Of a stretch of DNA of 64,000 nt, positions 47,801 through 57,213 are shown in pieces. Source of the stretch: Bacteroidota bacterium (GTDB lineage: Bacteria > Bacteroidota > Bacteroidia > Chitinophagales > Saprospiraceae); contig WGNL01000001.1 of assembly GCA_016124585.1 (NCBI GenBank), forward strand, positions 1 through 64,000, given 5' to 3'. The position numbers and the translations under genes are program-made. Numbering within the stretch: position 1 is the first letter of the stretch; every line of letters starts with the position of its first letter. Under the pieces are notes generated by a model. That model was not told where the DNA came from. It ran no database searches and saw nothing but the letters and a program-made list of their open reading frames with translations.

Positions 47801-50800
47801 GATTTTGCCAGTTTCACCGATGATTTCGCCAGCCTGATTTTTCAAATCGCCCGAACCACTTAATGCGATATACCCTACAGTTTCAAAGCCGTGATTTGTT
47901 TCAGGGTCAAGTGAAGTTTCTTCTTCGCAAAAGACTTTTGCTTGGGTAGAGGAAAGTGAAGTCAAGCGCAAGCTGACTGGGTCTTTTTCATTGAAAGATT
48001 GTATCGTACCAATGAAGCAGGGCGTTGGCTTTGGTGTAGCAAAGCTGATTGTCGCCGAGCTATTGCTCACTAGTTTAGTGTTGATCTCGTAGGGTAGGGT
48101 GCCGGTCACTTCTCCTTTTTCCATCGCAATCCATGCGACGCTTTCCAAGCCGTGGATGCCGTCTTCATTCTCTTCTTCCTGCAATCTCATTTTAAATTGA
48201 GAAGTGGAAACATTTTGTAACCTAACCACTACAGGCGTCGGGTCATTCTTTGTCACAATTTGAGCAAAAACAACTGGTATGCTCGAAAACTGCACCGGAA
48301 ATCTTACCGTCTTCCAGCGTTGTGATACATTTTCCATCACACCTCCCACCATTTTTTTGCTATTTGGCATTGTGTAAATCCGGTAAATATCAGGTGATGT
48401 GATGTCCTGAATATTGATGACTTGGTTCTCAGAAGCATTGTTCCCACAATAGTCGCTTCCTGTCCAAGTACGTGTGAGAGCATAGGAATAAATGGAACAA
48501 CTGTCCAGGGTTCCTTGGTTGGACGCTTCGTCCATTCCCAAGATGATTGTGTGACAGTTTTCGCTTGCATCCACAATAGGAGCCAAAGGAATTTCATCAT
48601 CGCAGCTGATGGTCACATCTGCTGGGATATTGAGCAATGCAGGTGGTTCATCATCTGACATGTCAATTACCACTTTGGCAGTAGCGCAGCAGGTTGTACC
48701 ATTGTTGCAGACTCGGTAAGTGAATTCATCCGTTCCGCAAAATGAGGCATTGGGTGTGTAAACGAATTCACCGTCAATGTCCAGGTCAATTGTACCGTTG
48801 ATTGGAGGCGTTTCAACGGAATAAACGGGATTGGATAAATTGATGTCGTTTAGTGAAACATAGTCGAAAAACAGAATGCCAGGGCAGGCTGAAGTGTAAA
48901 TGTCATCCTTTGGTTCAGGTAGGTTCGAAAGCCGTTTTAGGACTTCATTTGAGAATACCCAACTTCCACAAGGCATTCTCCGTGCTCCTCTACGGAATTT
49001 AGAGGAAGCTGAAATCAAGCCCGGTGCGTAGGTCGTTCCATTTGCACCAGCAATATCCGTCCAAGCGGTCCAACCGCCGAATCCATCGTCTTCTGATACT
49101 TGCCACTGATATTCAATTGTACCGCCAGAGCCTCCACTAGGCATGGTAACTGAGGTGGTTGGGGTGGTGTTTGGTATATCACAGAGGTCTTCATTGCCTG
49201 CAATCAAACCACCGGAAGTGTAGTTGTCCACAATTGTTATCATGGTATCAACATAACCGGTACAGAAGTTTTCCCTGATGAACAATTGTACTGTCTGTGT
49301 GCCTGCGTTACTGAATGTGACAGAATGGGGCCCCAAACCTACTGCGGTAGCAGGTGTAGCACCCGGGCCAAAATCCCACTCAAAAATTGACCCTAAACTA
49401 TCCGTTTTGATGGCTTCAAAAATCAATGCATCATCCTTACAACCTATGTTTTGTGAAACATGGATTTCCGCTGCAAGGTCGAGTGGGTCTTTCAGCGTTA
49501 CACTGCCATAGTCGTACACACAATCCCCATCATCGTAGCGCAATTTTATCTGGTAAATACCAGAATATAAGCTGTCGAAATGCAAGGGTTCATCATCCCA
49601 TGTTGTTCCGCCGTCAATACTTGCCTGTACATTGGTAAGGGCAGGGTGACTGGTGTTGATGAATATTTCACCGTTGTTGACCTCACAATCCTCTGGATGT
49701 ACAAGTGAGGTACCGGTCACAGAAATCTGTGGCCTAATATTGAATGAAATTGAATCCATATCATCGCAACCACCTACTGAGCCACTTAAAGTCACGGTAC
49801 TTGGGGTAGAAAAGGCTCCATTTGGAACGTTGAAAGTCACTACGTGTGGGCCAATGCCAGTGGCTGAACTTGGCATAGCGTATGGGCCAAAATCCCAGGC
49901 ATAAGTTGCTCCAGCACCCATGTCCGTTGCTTCGAATACACACGGAGTCCATTCACAGATGTAGCTTACGTTGTCTGGGTGCGTTGCGATCGTAAAATCA
50001 GGAGAAGCCAGCACCGTTTTTGTGACAGTATTTGAATTTATCCAAGTCGAACAAGGTGAACGCCTACTTTGCCTGCGAAATAGTGTAGTCGTGCTAATGG
50101 TGGCAGGATCGAGAGTTTCGTCAAATTCACCTGGAATAGTTACCCAAGTAGTACCTCCATCAATACTTTGTTGCCATTGGTAGGTAAATGTTCCGTCAAT
50201 ACCACCGGAAGGGTAAGCCGCATTCGATATCAAGAATGGATCGTAATTTCCGCAAGTGCCTTGGTCTCCAGAAATCACACCACCAGCATTGAAGTTTACC
50301 ACCACCATTTTAATAATTGGGTTGGAATAAATGAATGCTGTGCAAGGTGAACGCCTTGCTGCCCTGCGGTAATAGGTTGTTTGGATAATTGTGATAGGGT
50401 TATAAGTTTCTGCAGTTGCTGCAGGTATGTTTAGCCAACTAGCTCCATAATCCGTGCTGTATTGCCATTGATATTCTAAGCTTCCACCTATGCCTCCGGA
50501 TGGCACAATTACGCTCGAAATGATATCTGGGTCGAAGCTGGAACAACTGCTTTCTGCACCTGCGATGATACCGGGATCGGTGTAGTTTACCACCACCATT
50601 TTTGTGACAGTGGCAGAATAAATATTGATGGTACAAGGAGAGCGCCTTGCTCCTCTTCGGTAATATGTTGTCTGAGTTATCGAAGTTGGATTGAAGGAGG
50701 CGCTGGTTGCTCCTGCAATATCAGACCAAGTAATGCTATCCGTACTTGATTGCCATTGGTAGGCAAGTGTACCGCCTGCACCGCCTGTTGGAACAGTGAT

Positions 50801-53800
50801 ACTGAAAATATTGGAGGGGTCATAGCCTCCACAATTCATTTCATCACCCAAAATTGTTCCAGGGCTTGTGTAATTGACAATGATGGTTTTCGTAATTACA
50901 TTGGAATAAACCCATGCCAAACATGGTGATCTTCTACCAGCCCTACGGTATTGTGTAGCTGTCGAAATGGAAGTCGGGTCGTAGGTACTTGAATTTGCAC
51001 CAGCAATATCGGCCCAATTCACTCCACCATCCGTGCTCGATTGCCATTGGTATTCCGTTGTTCCAGCACTACCACCACTGGCTGGGGCAGAACTGGTTAT
51101 TAAGCTAGGGTCAAATGTTCCCGAACATGAAGCTTCATCTCCTACAATGGTTCCGCCATTGGTATGGTTAGCAATGCTGTTGACATCGATAGTTTGGGAA
51201 TTGGAGCAACCTGCAGCTGAGGTAACTGTTACCGTATAGGCACCAGCAAAAAGGTTGGTGCGGTCACCGTCGTTTCTGGCAAGGTCGGCAACCTGGTCAG
51301 CGTTCAAGCCTATTTCGTGATAGTAACGGATGTCATCCATTTGTCCCTTATAAAATGTGCCTGAGCTATTGAGTACGCTACCACCAATAGAACTACCGAC
51401 ACCTCCGTTGTTACCATGATTGCTCACCGTAGTAAAGCTGCTGGTATTCGAAGTTGAGGATGGCACACCATCAATGTACATGGTCAAATCCCCGCTGTCA
51501 AATACAGCGGCTACATGGTGCCAGTTCCCATCAGAAGGGAAGGTGGAGGAGACTTCAATAAAACCAGATTCACGAACCCTAGTAACTAAGGTATTGTTAC
51601 TGAAACGCATTGCAATACCCTTTCCACTGGTAGAGCCACCTTCATCAAATACCGTTTTAACCCCACTCAGGTTTTCAGGCTTTAGCCACATGGACAAGCT
51701 CAGCTTAGTAAATGGTTGTTCCATGAATCCATTGTCCACACTGTATCGGACATAGGAGCTGCCATTAAAATAGATTGAATAGTTTCCTTCAATTGCATCT
51801 TTTGAATAGATGAAACTACCCGATGTACCATTACTGTGGTGGTCATTTCCTGAAACGTCATTCAGATTTTCTTCAAAAGTCCACCATGCAGTTGGCACCA
51901 TATCTGACCAAACGTATGAAAGTGGCAAGTCAAGCGATAAGGACGTCAAATCAATTGCACCACCACCACTTCCACAGTTTTCATTGGTAACAACATAGGA
52001 TGCCGTCAGCCCATCTGAACAATCAGGATCGTCGCAGTCAGTTAAGCCGTCAAAGTCATCGTCTAGTCCATTATTGCAAACCTCAGGGTGACAAATAGGT
52101 GCAAGGTTTGCACCTGGAATGATGTTCCAAGAGGAATTGGAAGGGGTTTTCCATTGAACTTGGAAGTGGTCAAGTCCACCACCTTCTTTTTGTACCAATT
52201 CGATGTAATATTTCGTGCCGGCTGTCAAATAGATGGACGAGGAAGTCTGCTGGGTATACTTGGTATATTCTGTGATATTTGTCCAACCCGGCACATAGGC
52301 AATCACCGATTTGTTTAGCGGGCTGCTATTTGAACTGAGGTAGAGCCTTGAATTGTCATCGGAAGTAACGTTGAATGTATAATTTCCTGTTATGCTTGGC
52401 TGTAAGTATCCCAAAACCCGGGTACCGTAATTGTCATCAATGTTTGCTGGACCTTGAAACGAATACAGCATACCGGTCTCGTTGTAATTGTTCGGGAAAT
52501 TGGGGTTGGTCATAAGGTCGTACATATTCGACCCACCGATTCCTGTCCAACGCTGATAGGTAATGCCCCCAGGCCCACAAGAGACTTCTGTCTCACAATT
52601 TACTTTCGATAAATTGACGGCATCCACGGCAACACCTACATTATTCCGGCTATTGCTGATGCTGAAATTTGATATCGGATTGAGTGAACTGTAGGTAAAT
52701 GTATAAGTGTACTTTTTCCAACTCAAGTTGTTCATGCTTGCACTTGCTGGTACCGACCATTTCTCCACAGTCGTGTATCCACTGGAAAATGTAATTCCCA
52801 AGTCAACAACTGTGGGCAATTGAGGGTCTGTCCCACCGTCAGGCAGGCCACTACTATTCAGTGAACCAGCCCAACTTGCAGCATAAAAGCATAGCGTATA
52901 ATCTTCGCCATCTTCCATCTTTAAGTTGTCCGTGAAATCTACGATAGAAAACCACCCGTCTCCATTTTGGGGAAGCCATAAAAAATAATCCCCTTCCGGA
53001 TTGTTGACCGTAGCTGGAATATCCTTGACAATGAAAGAATATTTGTTGGACTGCGTGCGCCAAGGAGCGGCAGTTGATGAGTTGTTATTGGAGATGGCTG
53101 CCACGCTCTTTCCATCCAAAGTGTATGGAAATGAACTGGTATTCAATTCTTCAAAACCACCATTTGGCAGCATGTTGTCTGAACAACCACAACCAAGTGG
53201 AAAATTGGTCCCTCCAAGCGAATTGGCAAGACTTAGACAAAAATCATCTACATACAACCTTCTAGAGGTAGAGCCGGATTTGTACCCACCAATTTCAGCA
53301 TAAGCAGCATTAGATGGTGCTGTGCCGGTAAGTGTAAACTGCTTATATTCAGTGACATTTGATAAAATGGGCTGAATTATTGAATGGATGACATTCCCAT
53401 TGTAATCAACCCAATCTAAAAAGACTTCAGCATAAGAAGGAGCCGAAGTAGTTACTTTCGCCCAGACTGTCAATTCGTAAGTTTGAGAAGGTTGAATGGC
53501 AAGTCTTTGTGTGAGCGTCGTCGAATTGCTCACAAATTCAGCGGCCGAAGTTCCTGAGTGTGCGTCTGTTGAATTGGAGATTGACCCACCTGATATAGAC
53601 CAGTTATTCATGCCATTTTCAAAACCAGTGTTTTGTGCTAGGATACATGAGCCAATGGTAGGTATGGTTTCTTGAACACAGAAGTCATCCACTTTTAACC
53701 TGCCTGAAGAGCCCGATTTAAACGCATAGACGTCGATATAATATGCACCAGTAGGTGCTGTGGCACTTGCATAGTAGGCAGCATAGTAGGTTGATGTTAC

Positions 53801-54259
53801 ATCTATTGTGGTGACATTCAGCACGTTATTGCTCGAATTTTTGAATCGAATTACTACGACTGCTGAACTTGGGCCATTTTCTATTTTCCCCCAAAACGAT
53901 AGGTCATAAACTCTTCCAGGGGTTATACCAGTTTTTGATTGGTAAACATAGCTGTTGGAGCCTGTTAGGTTAGCGCCATAAGTACCTGAATGGCTATCTG
54001 AGGTTGTGCTAACTGAACTGCCGGTGATCCAAGATGACAGACCTGATTCAAAATCAGGGTTGGAAAGAAAACTGCATGAAGGCGGCATCATTGCTACAGC
54101 CATTCTGTCCAGCCGAATGGAAAGCGTACTAAATGCCCGTTGGCCAAAGCTGCCTTGTAATTGGTCAAATGGACGATTGGCCCTTCCAAATTGCCCCAAA
54201 AGCAATAGAAAAAGCACTATCAAGTACTTGTTGTTTAGTGAAGACTGGTGCGAGACCAT
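44813..54259 (-). CDS. Giant secreted adhesin-like protein (CBM-like, PA14, LamG, Ig-like, TSP3, dockerin-like end)
   Basis: The 3148-residue paralogue of the first giant protein begins with a signal peptide (~8-27). Two CBM4/9-like domains (~60-200, ~205-345) each end in VDDFC and a third related domain follows (~355-560). Next are a PA14 domain (~560-725), a MopE-type metal-binding motif (EVCNNGLDDDFDGLTDC) and a LamG/concanavalin-like domain (~785-990). Ig-like units come next (four near 1030-1420 and one later), with ARRSPC signatures. From there the order equals that of the other giant: PKD-like, cadherin-like, HYR, H-lectin-like unit, thrombospondin-3-like Asp array (~2384-2867) and the duplicated IYQGP end finishing VQQLP. 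The N-terminal half is carbohydrate- and matrix-directed where the paralogue has SdrD-B modules. Export to the cell surface is inferred; substrates are unknown. Confidence 0.92.
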   Translation of the reverse strand: MVSHQSSLNNKYLIVLFLLLLGQFGRANRPFDQLQGSFGQRAFSTLSIRLDRMAVAMMPPSCSFLSNPDFESGLSSWITGSSVSTTSDSHSGTYGANLTGSNSYVYQSKTGITPGRVYDLSFWGKIENGPSSAVVVIRFKNSSNNVLNVTTIDVTSTYYAAYYASATAPTGAYYIDVYAFKSGSSGRLKVDDFCVQETIPTIGSCILAQNTGFENGMNNWSISGGSISNSTDAHSGTSAAEFVSNSTTLTQRLAIQPSQTYELTVWAKVTTSAPSYAEVFLDWVDYNGNVIHSIIQPILSNVTEYKQFTLTGTAPSNAAYAEIGGYKSGSTSRRLYVDDFCLSLANSLGGTNFPLGCGCSDNMLPNGGFEELNTSSFPYTLDGKSVAAISNNNSSTAAPWRTQSNKYSFIVKDIPATVNNPEGDYFLWLPQNGDGWFSIVDFTDNLKMEDGEDYTLCFYAASWAGSLNSSGLPDGGTDPQLPTVVDLGITFSSGYTTVEKWSVPASASMNNLSWKKYTYTFTYSSLNPISNFSISNSRNNVGVAVDAVNLSKVNCETEVSCGPGGITYQRWTGIGGSNMYDLMTNPNFPNNYNETGMLYSFQGPANIDDNYGTRVLGYLQPSITGNYTFNVTSDDNSRLYLSSNSSPLNKSVIAYVPGWTNITEYTKYTQQTSSSIYLTAGTKYYIELVQKEGGGLDHFQVQWKTPSNSSWNIIPGANLAPICHPEVCNNGLDDDFDGLTDCDDPDCSDGLTASYVVTNENCGSGGGAIDLTSLSLDLPLSYVWSDMVPTAWWTFEENLNDVSGNDHHSNGTSGSFIYSKDAIEGNYSIYFNGSSYVRYSVDNGFMEQPFTKLSLSMWLKPENLSGVKTVFDEGGSTSGKGIAMRFSNNTLVTRVRESGFIEVSSTFPSDGNWHHVAAVFDSGDLTMYIDGVPSSTSNTSSFTTVSNHGNNGGVGSSIGGSVLNSSGTFYKGQMDDIRYYHEIGLNADQVADLARNDGDRTNLFAGAYTVTVTSAAGCSNSQTIDVNSIANHTNGGTIVGDEASCSGTFDPSLITSSAPASGGSAGTTEYQWQSSTDGGVNWADIAGANSSTYDPTSISTATQYRRAGRRSPCLAWVYSNVITKTIIVNYTSPGTILGDEMNCGGYDPSNIFSITVPTGGAGGTLAYQWQSSTDSITWSDIAGATSASFNPTSITQTTYYRRGARRSPCTINIYSATVTKMVVVNYTDPGIIAGAESSCSSFDPDIISSVIVPSGGIGGSLEYQWQYSTDYGASWLNIPAATAETYNPITIIQTTYYRRAARRSPCTAFIYSNPIIKMVVVNFNAGGVISGDQGTCGNYDPFLISNAAYPSGGIDGTFTYQWQQSIDGGTTWVTIPGEFDETLDPATISTTTLFRRQSRRSPCSTWINSNTVTKTVLASPDFTIATHPDNVSYICEWTPCVFEATDMGAGATYAWDFGPYAMPSSATGIGPHVVTFNVPNGAFSTPSTVTLSGSVGGCDDMDSISFNIRPQISVTGTSLVHPEDCEVNNGEIFINTSHPALTNVQASIDGGTTWDDEPLHFDSLYSGIYQIKLRYDDGDCVYDYGSVTLKDPLDLAAEIHVSQNIGCKDDALIFEAIKTDSLGSIFEWDFGPGATPATAVGLGPHSVTFSNAGTQTVQLFIRENFCTGYVDTMITIVDNYTSGGLIAGNEDLCDIPNTTPTTSVTMPSGGSGGTIEYQWQVSEDDGFGGWTAWTDIAGANGTTYAPGLISASSKFRRGARRMPCGSWVFSNEVLKRLSNLPEPKDDIYTSACPGILFFDYVSLNDINLSNPVYSVETPPINGTIDLDIDGEFVYTPNASFCGTDEFTYRVCNNGTTCCATAKVVIDMSDDEPPALLNIPADVTISCDDEIPLAPIVDASENCHTIILGMDEASNQGTLDSCSIYSYALTRTWTGSDYCGNNASENQVINIQDITSPDIYRIYTMPNSKKMVGGVMENVSQRWKTVRFPVQFSSIPVVFAQIVTKNDPTPVVVRLQNVSTSQFKMRLQEEENEDGIHGLESVAWIAMEKGEVTGTLPYEINTKLVSNSSATISFATPKPTPCFIGTIQSFNEKDPVSLRLTSLSSTQAKVFCEEETSLDPETNHGFETVGYIALSGSGDLKNQAGEIIGETGKINLDSTTITVNLQHQYHNPVVVLGGMTFNGLQPSIIRASNITPNSFKVQIQEWMYLDGYHLIENLSYMVVEGSIPFDREVECSAIPAPPTIGVQIVGMDNCDVSTPLTITDSPFNFNCASDTMFTRTFHVQDECGNFTTMTQVYTLRDTTPPTFSAPADIIVTCLVNLDSLPYLGDVVDESDNCSTGLEATYTDDNSFRNGCSGYVIRNWTLVDNCGNTTTHPQIIIIYNPNDTDGDGLADPFDLDDDNDGIPDVDEGTGDTDGDGIPNAQDLDSDNDGIPDIIEAGFTDANGDGIVDSFGDPDWDIDGDGLANEFDLDDDNTSLAASDGFDPYDSQHDSDGDGIPNFLDLDSDNDGIPDLIEAGGVDTDGDGIIDYPIPGDPGSMEDADGDGFVDTYDPDDNSIFGIDNPGDALITNDNGTYGGNNVGLGPDSDGDGVPDFIDLDSDNDGIVDLIEVGGVDKDGDGRIDSDDFLDTNGNGFHDIYETYALITTDSDGANNDGLPDDDDGDGSAYNSADADHDGIPNQQDTDSDNDGINDVIEIGYGALDLDHDGHIDTIIDTNGDGLNDGSSGTIFTDGDGSVPDGKPQDNADANSTAYGSVLADGTFGENNGQPDLDDDGDGIPNFLDTDSDNDLLLDEIEDSNGNGITDTGETNYLNSDTDGDFISDGTEDANHDGHYDPGVETDPLNEDTDNDGYNDGVEDSNQNGMVDGSESDPRNPCDPIATPACVGVSLSINTRMAGPLIGNTVTPIMSDYLRSKGYLPVKEPYQAMQNFHHVGSQGGLEVVDTSVFNITGPNAIVDWMFIELRNSLDPQQVVATRSALLQRDGDIVDLDGFSYVRFDSMPSGEYYITVRHRNHLGVATLVPRMLSPVPTAVDFSDPSTSTYGMQSQIAINGVNAMWPGDLNSDGQTIYQGPNNDINTLFFTVLLEPLNVNQLANFVVNGYKTSDINMDGQTIYQGPANDRSMLLLNSILKAPSNVNLLTNYIIVQQLP

Positions 54260-54357
54260 ATATCGTTCGTTCGTCCAGGGGGATGGGTGTTATTGTTGCC
54301 TAGTTTGTTCCAATTAGGAATTGTTCAAATGTTTATCTTTTGTTTCTTATAAAAACA

Positions 54358-54570
54358 TTAGACTGATGATGTAGTATGGGAAACAGGGAAGCAAGAAGAA
54401 ATTCGAACAGTTAGTGGAAATGACTCGAAATGTTCAAGTTGATTGCTCCGTTCAATTGAGATGGGATCGCTAGAAAACTCAAACCAAGGCTGTACTTGGG
54501 AATGGCCACAGGAACGGCCATTGATGGTGCAGAAATGCCCAAAGGTGGAATTGGTGTCCGTGTGTTTCAT
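54358..54570 (-). CDS. Possible small protein upstream of the giant gene
   Basis: The frame gives 70 residues beginning MKHTDTNSTFGHF, with three Cys and no hydrophobic segment. It has the same orientation as the giant gene and ends 98 bp before it, so it could be a leader gene. Composition and length give no family, and a chance frame is quite possible. Confidence 0.3.
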   Translation of the reverse strand: MKHTDTNSTFGHFCTINGRSCGHSQVQPWFEFSSDPISIERSNQLEHFESFPLTVRISSCFPVSHTTSSV

Positions 54571-54587
54571 TCTGTTCTAGTTTTTGT

Positions 54588-54613
54588 AAAAAAAAATAAC
54601 CTCAACTGAGGTT
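54588..54613 (-). terminator. Probable terminator of the unknown acidic protein gene
   Basis: AACCTC and GAGGTT form a 6-bp stem around AACT. On the minus strand a run of nine T follows after one base. It lies about 170 bp after the stop at 54781. Confidence 0.5.
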
Positions 54614-54780
54614 GGGTAACTACATCTTAAACAAGGGGGGAAACAGGGAGGGAATTTTAGCTTCAATCAAGCTAGGGCATCTTAGCCAATAATTGTACCA
54701 AAGTATTTGTTTGAAAGGTTTTAGCTAATTTGAGAATATTGTTAGTTAACAAAAACAGGATTCATTTTGTCAAAAAAAAA

Positions 54781-55593
54781 TTAAAAAATTGGCAAATCAA
54801 AGTCACTATCTTTTTCTGTATCGTCATTGTTGTCATCGTTTAAAGTGTCAGGGAGCATTTGACCTTTGTTGTAGTCCAAACCATCATCCCACAAAAAATA
54901 ATTGGCCCAATCCTCATCTTCATTATCATTTTTCATTGAGGGAGAATCTTCAGAACTGGGTTCATTTCTCAACAAGGCTTCATTGATGCCAAACATTAAC
55001 CACTCTTCGCTTAAATTTTTTTGAAGGCTCCTTTTACGTCTAGCCTCCTCAAATGCTGCCTCCTCCTCCTCTGAGAGGTCAAGGTAGGGGTCGATACCTT
55101 GAGAACGTACATGTTCTTCCCAAATCTCAAGGTCCTGCTTAATAGTTTCATCTAAAGCCTTGCAATGACAATAACCGCTATTGATTCCAAATGGGCAGTA
55201 GTTTCCCGTTTCATGTTGGCAAATACTTAAATTACCCCCTTTCTCTACTGACCAACATACCATTTCATGTTGCATCGCATGCAAAAATGCTTTGTAAAGC
55301 TGCCGGTCAGTGAGTTGTGGTGGGAGATTCCAATTCAATCTCCAATTGGCCCAAAGCCGCTTGATACTGTCTACCAAAAGGTTGACTTGCAAATCGTTCA
55401 ATAATGACTCAGGTGGAAAGGCTTCGAAAGGAAGTTCATAGATGGAAGGTAGGGACACAGATTTTACTGCTGTTAAGCTAATTTCCTCGTCATCAAGTTC
55501 GTAAATAGGTACCCACTCTCGTTGCGGCAGTTGATTTGCCATTTGGATGGAATGTTCAACATCCCCTAGAAGTTGCTGAAGATATTTGATCAT
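54781..55593 (-). CDS. Unknown acidic protein with a Cys/His cluster
   Basis: I do not recognise this 270-residue protein. It has no signal peptide or membrane helix and is probably cytoplasmic. Residues ~108-148 contain HAMQHEMVC followed by CQH, YCPFG and CHC, a spacing that could bind a metal. The region after ~170 is charged with a predicted helical EEEEAAFEEARR stretch, and the last ~60 residues are an Asp/Glu/Asn-rich tail. It is a monocistronic gene, divergent from the DUF1501 gene. A structural or regulatory role would be a guess. Confidence 0.8.
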   Translation of the reverse strand: MIKYLQQLLGDVEHSIQMANQLPQREWVPIYELDDEEISLTAVKSVSLPSIYELPFEAFPPESLLNDLQVNLLVDSIKRLWANWRLNWNLPPQLTDRQLYKAFLHAMQHEMVCWSVEKGGNLSICQHETGNYCPFGINSGYCHCKALDETIKQDLEIWEEHVRSQGIDPYLDLSEEEEAAFEEARRKRSLQKNLSEEWLMFGINEALLRNEPSSEDSPSMKNDNEDEDWANYFLWDDGLDYNKGQMLPDTLNDDNNDDTEKDSDFDLPIF

Positions 55594-55625
55594 TTTGAGT
55601 GAGTATTATTTGTCGCTAAAAATAG

Positions 55626-55633
55626 CAAAAATA
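55626..55633 (-). promoter_or_regulatory. -7 promoter element of the unknown acidic protein gene
   Basis: The minus strand reads TATTTTTG, an exact TAnnTTTG match, 33 bp ahead of the ATG at 55593. The -33 box is not clear. Confidence 0.45.
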
Positions 55634-55698
55634 TTTTCAAATTTCACTTTGGGTTAAAAATTCAATTACATCTAGCTTACTTTGAGCAAAATTTCAGT

Positions 55699-57174
55699 AT
55701 GAAACGGGATTCGATTTCCAATATAAATGAAGTGGAAATGGCCACCCGCCGGCTTTTCCTTCGGCAATCCTTATTTGGTATTGGCGGGATGGCACTTGGA
55801 AACCTGCTCAGTAGTTGTCAGCCAAAAAACTCGCACCAAAGCTTCGACCTCACCAACCCAATGGGTTTGAAAATGCCCCATTTTTCACCAAAAGCGAAAT
55901 CAATCATTTACCTGCACATGGCTGGTGCCCCCAGTCAATTGGAATTGTTCGATTACAAACCCGACCTCGCAAAACTTGATGGTGAAGATTGTCCACCGTC
56001 ATTGCTTGAGGGCAAAAAGTTTGCATTCATTCGTGGTGTTCCGAAGATGCTGGGCCCACAGGCTACCTTTCGTCAGTATGGGCAATCGGGGCAGTGGGTC
56101 AGCAACTATTTGCCGCATTTTCAAAAAGTGGTGGATGAGGTAGCTATTATCAAAAGCCTTACCACTGACCAGTTCAACCATGCGCCCGCACAACTTTTCA
56201 TGCACACCGGCTCGCCGAGGTTAGGTCGGCCAAGCATTGGTTCTTGGGTGACTTACGGTCTGGGTTCAGTGAATGAAAACTTGCCCGGATTCGTGGTGCT
56301 TACTTCCGGTGGAAAAAATCCAGATGCTGGAAAAAGCGTGTGGGGCAGCGGTTTTTTGCCATCTGTTTACCAAGGAGTGCAGTGCAGGTCGGAGGGAGAT
56401 CCAGTGCTTTTTATCAACAACCCTGATGGTATGGACACGGATTTGCGACGAGCTAGCATTGATGCAATCAACGAAATCAACGAAATCAATCATTCCGAAA
56501 CTGGGGACCCAGAAACATTGTCACGAATTTCCCAATATGAAATGGCCTACCGAATGCAAATCAGTGCACCGGAGGTAATGAATATCAACAATGAACCTGC
56601 CTACATCCACGAAATGTATGGCACCGAGCCTGGCAAAACCAGCTTTGCAAATAATGTGCTTTTGGCAAGGCGGCTGGTTGAAAAAGGCGTGCGTTTTGTA
56701 CAACTTTTCGACTGGGGCTGGGATGCCCACGGTACCGATGAGTCGCTGGCAATCGACCTGGGTATGCGTCGAAAATGTGAATCAGTTGACAAAGCAATGA
56801 CGGCCCTTATTTTGGACTTGAAACAGCGAGGATTACTGGAGGAAACGCTGGTCATATGGGGCGGTGAATTTGGAAGGACGCCCATGCAAGAGAATCGGAA
56901 TGGTGCCAAAATGCCCTTCAAAGGACGTGACCACCACACCGAATGTTTTTCGATTTGGATGGCTGGCGGTGGCATCAAGGGCGGCGTCACACATGGTGAA
57001 ACTGATGAAATTGGTTACTCGACCGTGAGTGGGAAAGTTACACCGCATGATGTTCAGGCGACCATTCTGAATCAGCTTGGATTCGACCACGAGCAATTGA
57101 CCTATCAATTTCAGGGGCGGCCATTTCGGCTAACGGATGTTAGTGGACAGGTCATTTCGAGCATTGTAGCTTAA
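55699..57174 (+). CDS. DUF1501 family protein with Tat signal
   Basis: The 491-residue protein has a twin-arginine-type N-terminus (RRLFLRQSLFGIGGMALG) followed by a lipobox-like LLSSC, so export by the Tat pathway is likely. The rest is a DUF1501 domain of the alkaline phosphatase/sulfatase-like superfamily: YLHMAGAPSQLELFDYKP near the start, FNHAPAQLFMHTGSPR in the middle, and WGGEFGRTP with GRDHHTECF near the end. DUF1501 genes often sit beside DUF1549/1553 (Planctomycete-cytochrome) genes; here none is adjacent. A TIM-barrel gene follows after 39 bp. The first ATG is used; an internal Met at 55738 is an alternative start. Confidence 0.9.
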   Translation: MKRDSISNINEVEMATRRLFLRQSLFGIGGMALGNLLSSCQPKNSHQSFDLTNPMGLKMPHFSPKAKSIIYLHMAGAPSQLELFDYKPDLAKLDGEDCPPSLLEGKKFAFIRGVPKMLGPQATFRQYGQSGQWVSNYLPHFQKVVDEVAIIKSLTTDQFNHAPAQLFMHTGSPRLGRPSIGSWVTYGLGSVNENLPGFVVLTSGGKNPDAGKSVWGSGFLPSVYQGVQCRSEGDPVLFINNPDGMDTDLRRASIDAINEINEINHSETGDPETLSRISQYEMAYRMQISAPEVMNINNEPAYIHEMYGTEPGKTSFANNVLLARRLVEKGVRFVQLFDWGWDAHGTDESLAIDLGMRRKCESVDKAMTALILDLKQRGLLEETLVIWGGEFGRTPMQENRNGAKMPFKGRDHHTECFSIWMAGGGIKGGVTHGETDEIGYSTVSGKVTPHDVQATILNQLGFDHEQLTYQFQGRPFRLTDVSGQVISSIVA

Positions 57175-57213
57175 AATACAAACGATACAGACACTAATTC
57201 ATCATTTGAAACT

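Larger units (their letters stand above)
54260..54780. other. Intergenic region upstream of the second giant gene
   Basis: The gap holds a doubtful 70-codon frame (54358-54570, minus), a hairpin with a T run (54588-54613, minus) and AT-rich DNA. A minus-strand AACATTTG at about 54327-54334 is one mismatch from TAnnTTTG and could serve the giant gene, but I would not rely on it. Confidence 0.4.
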
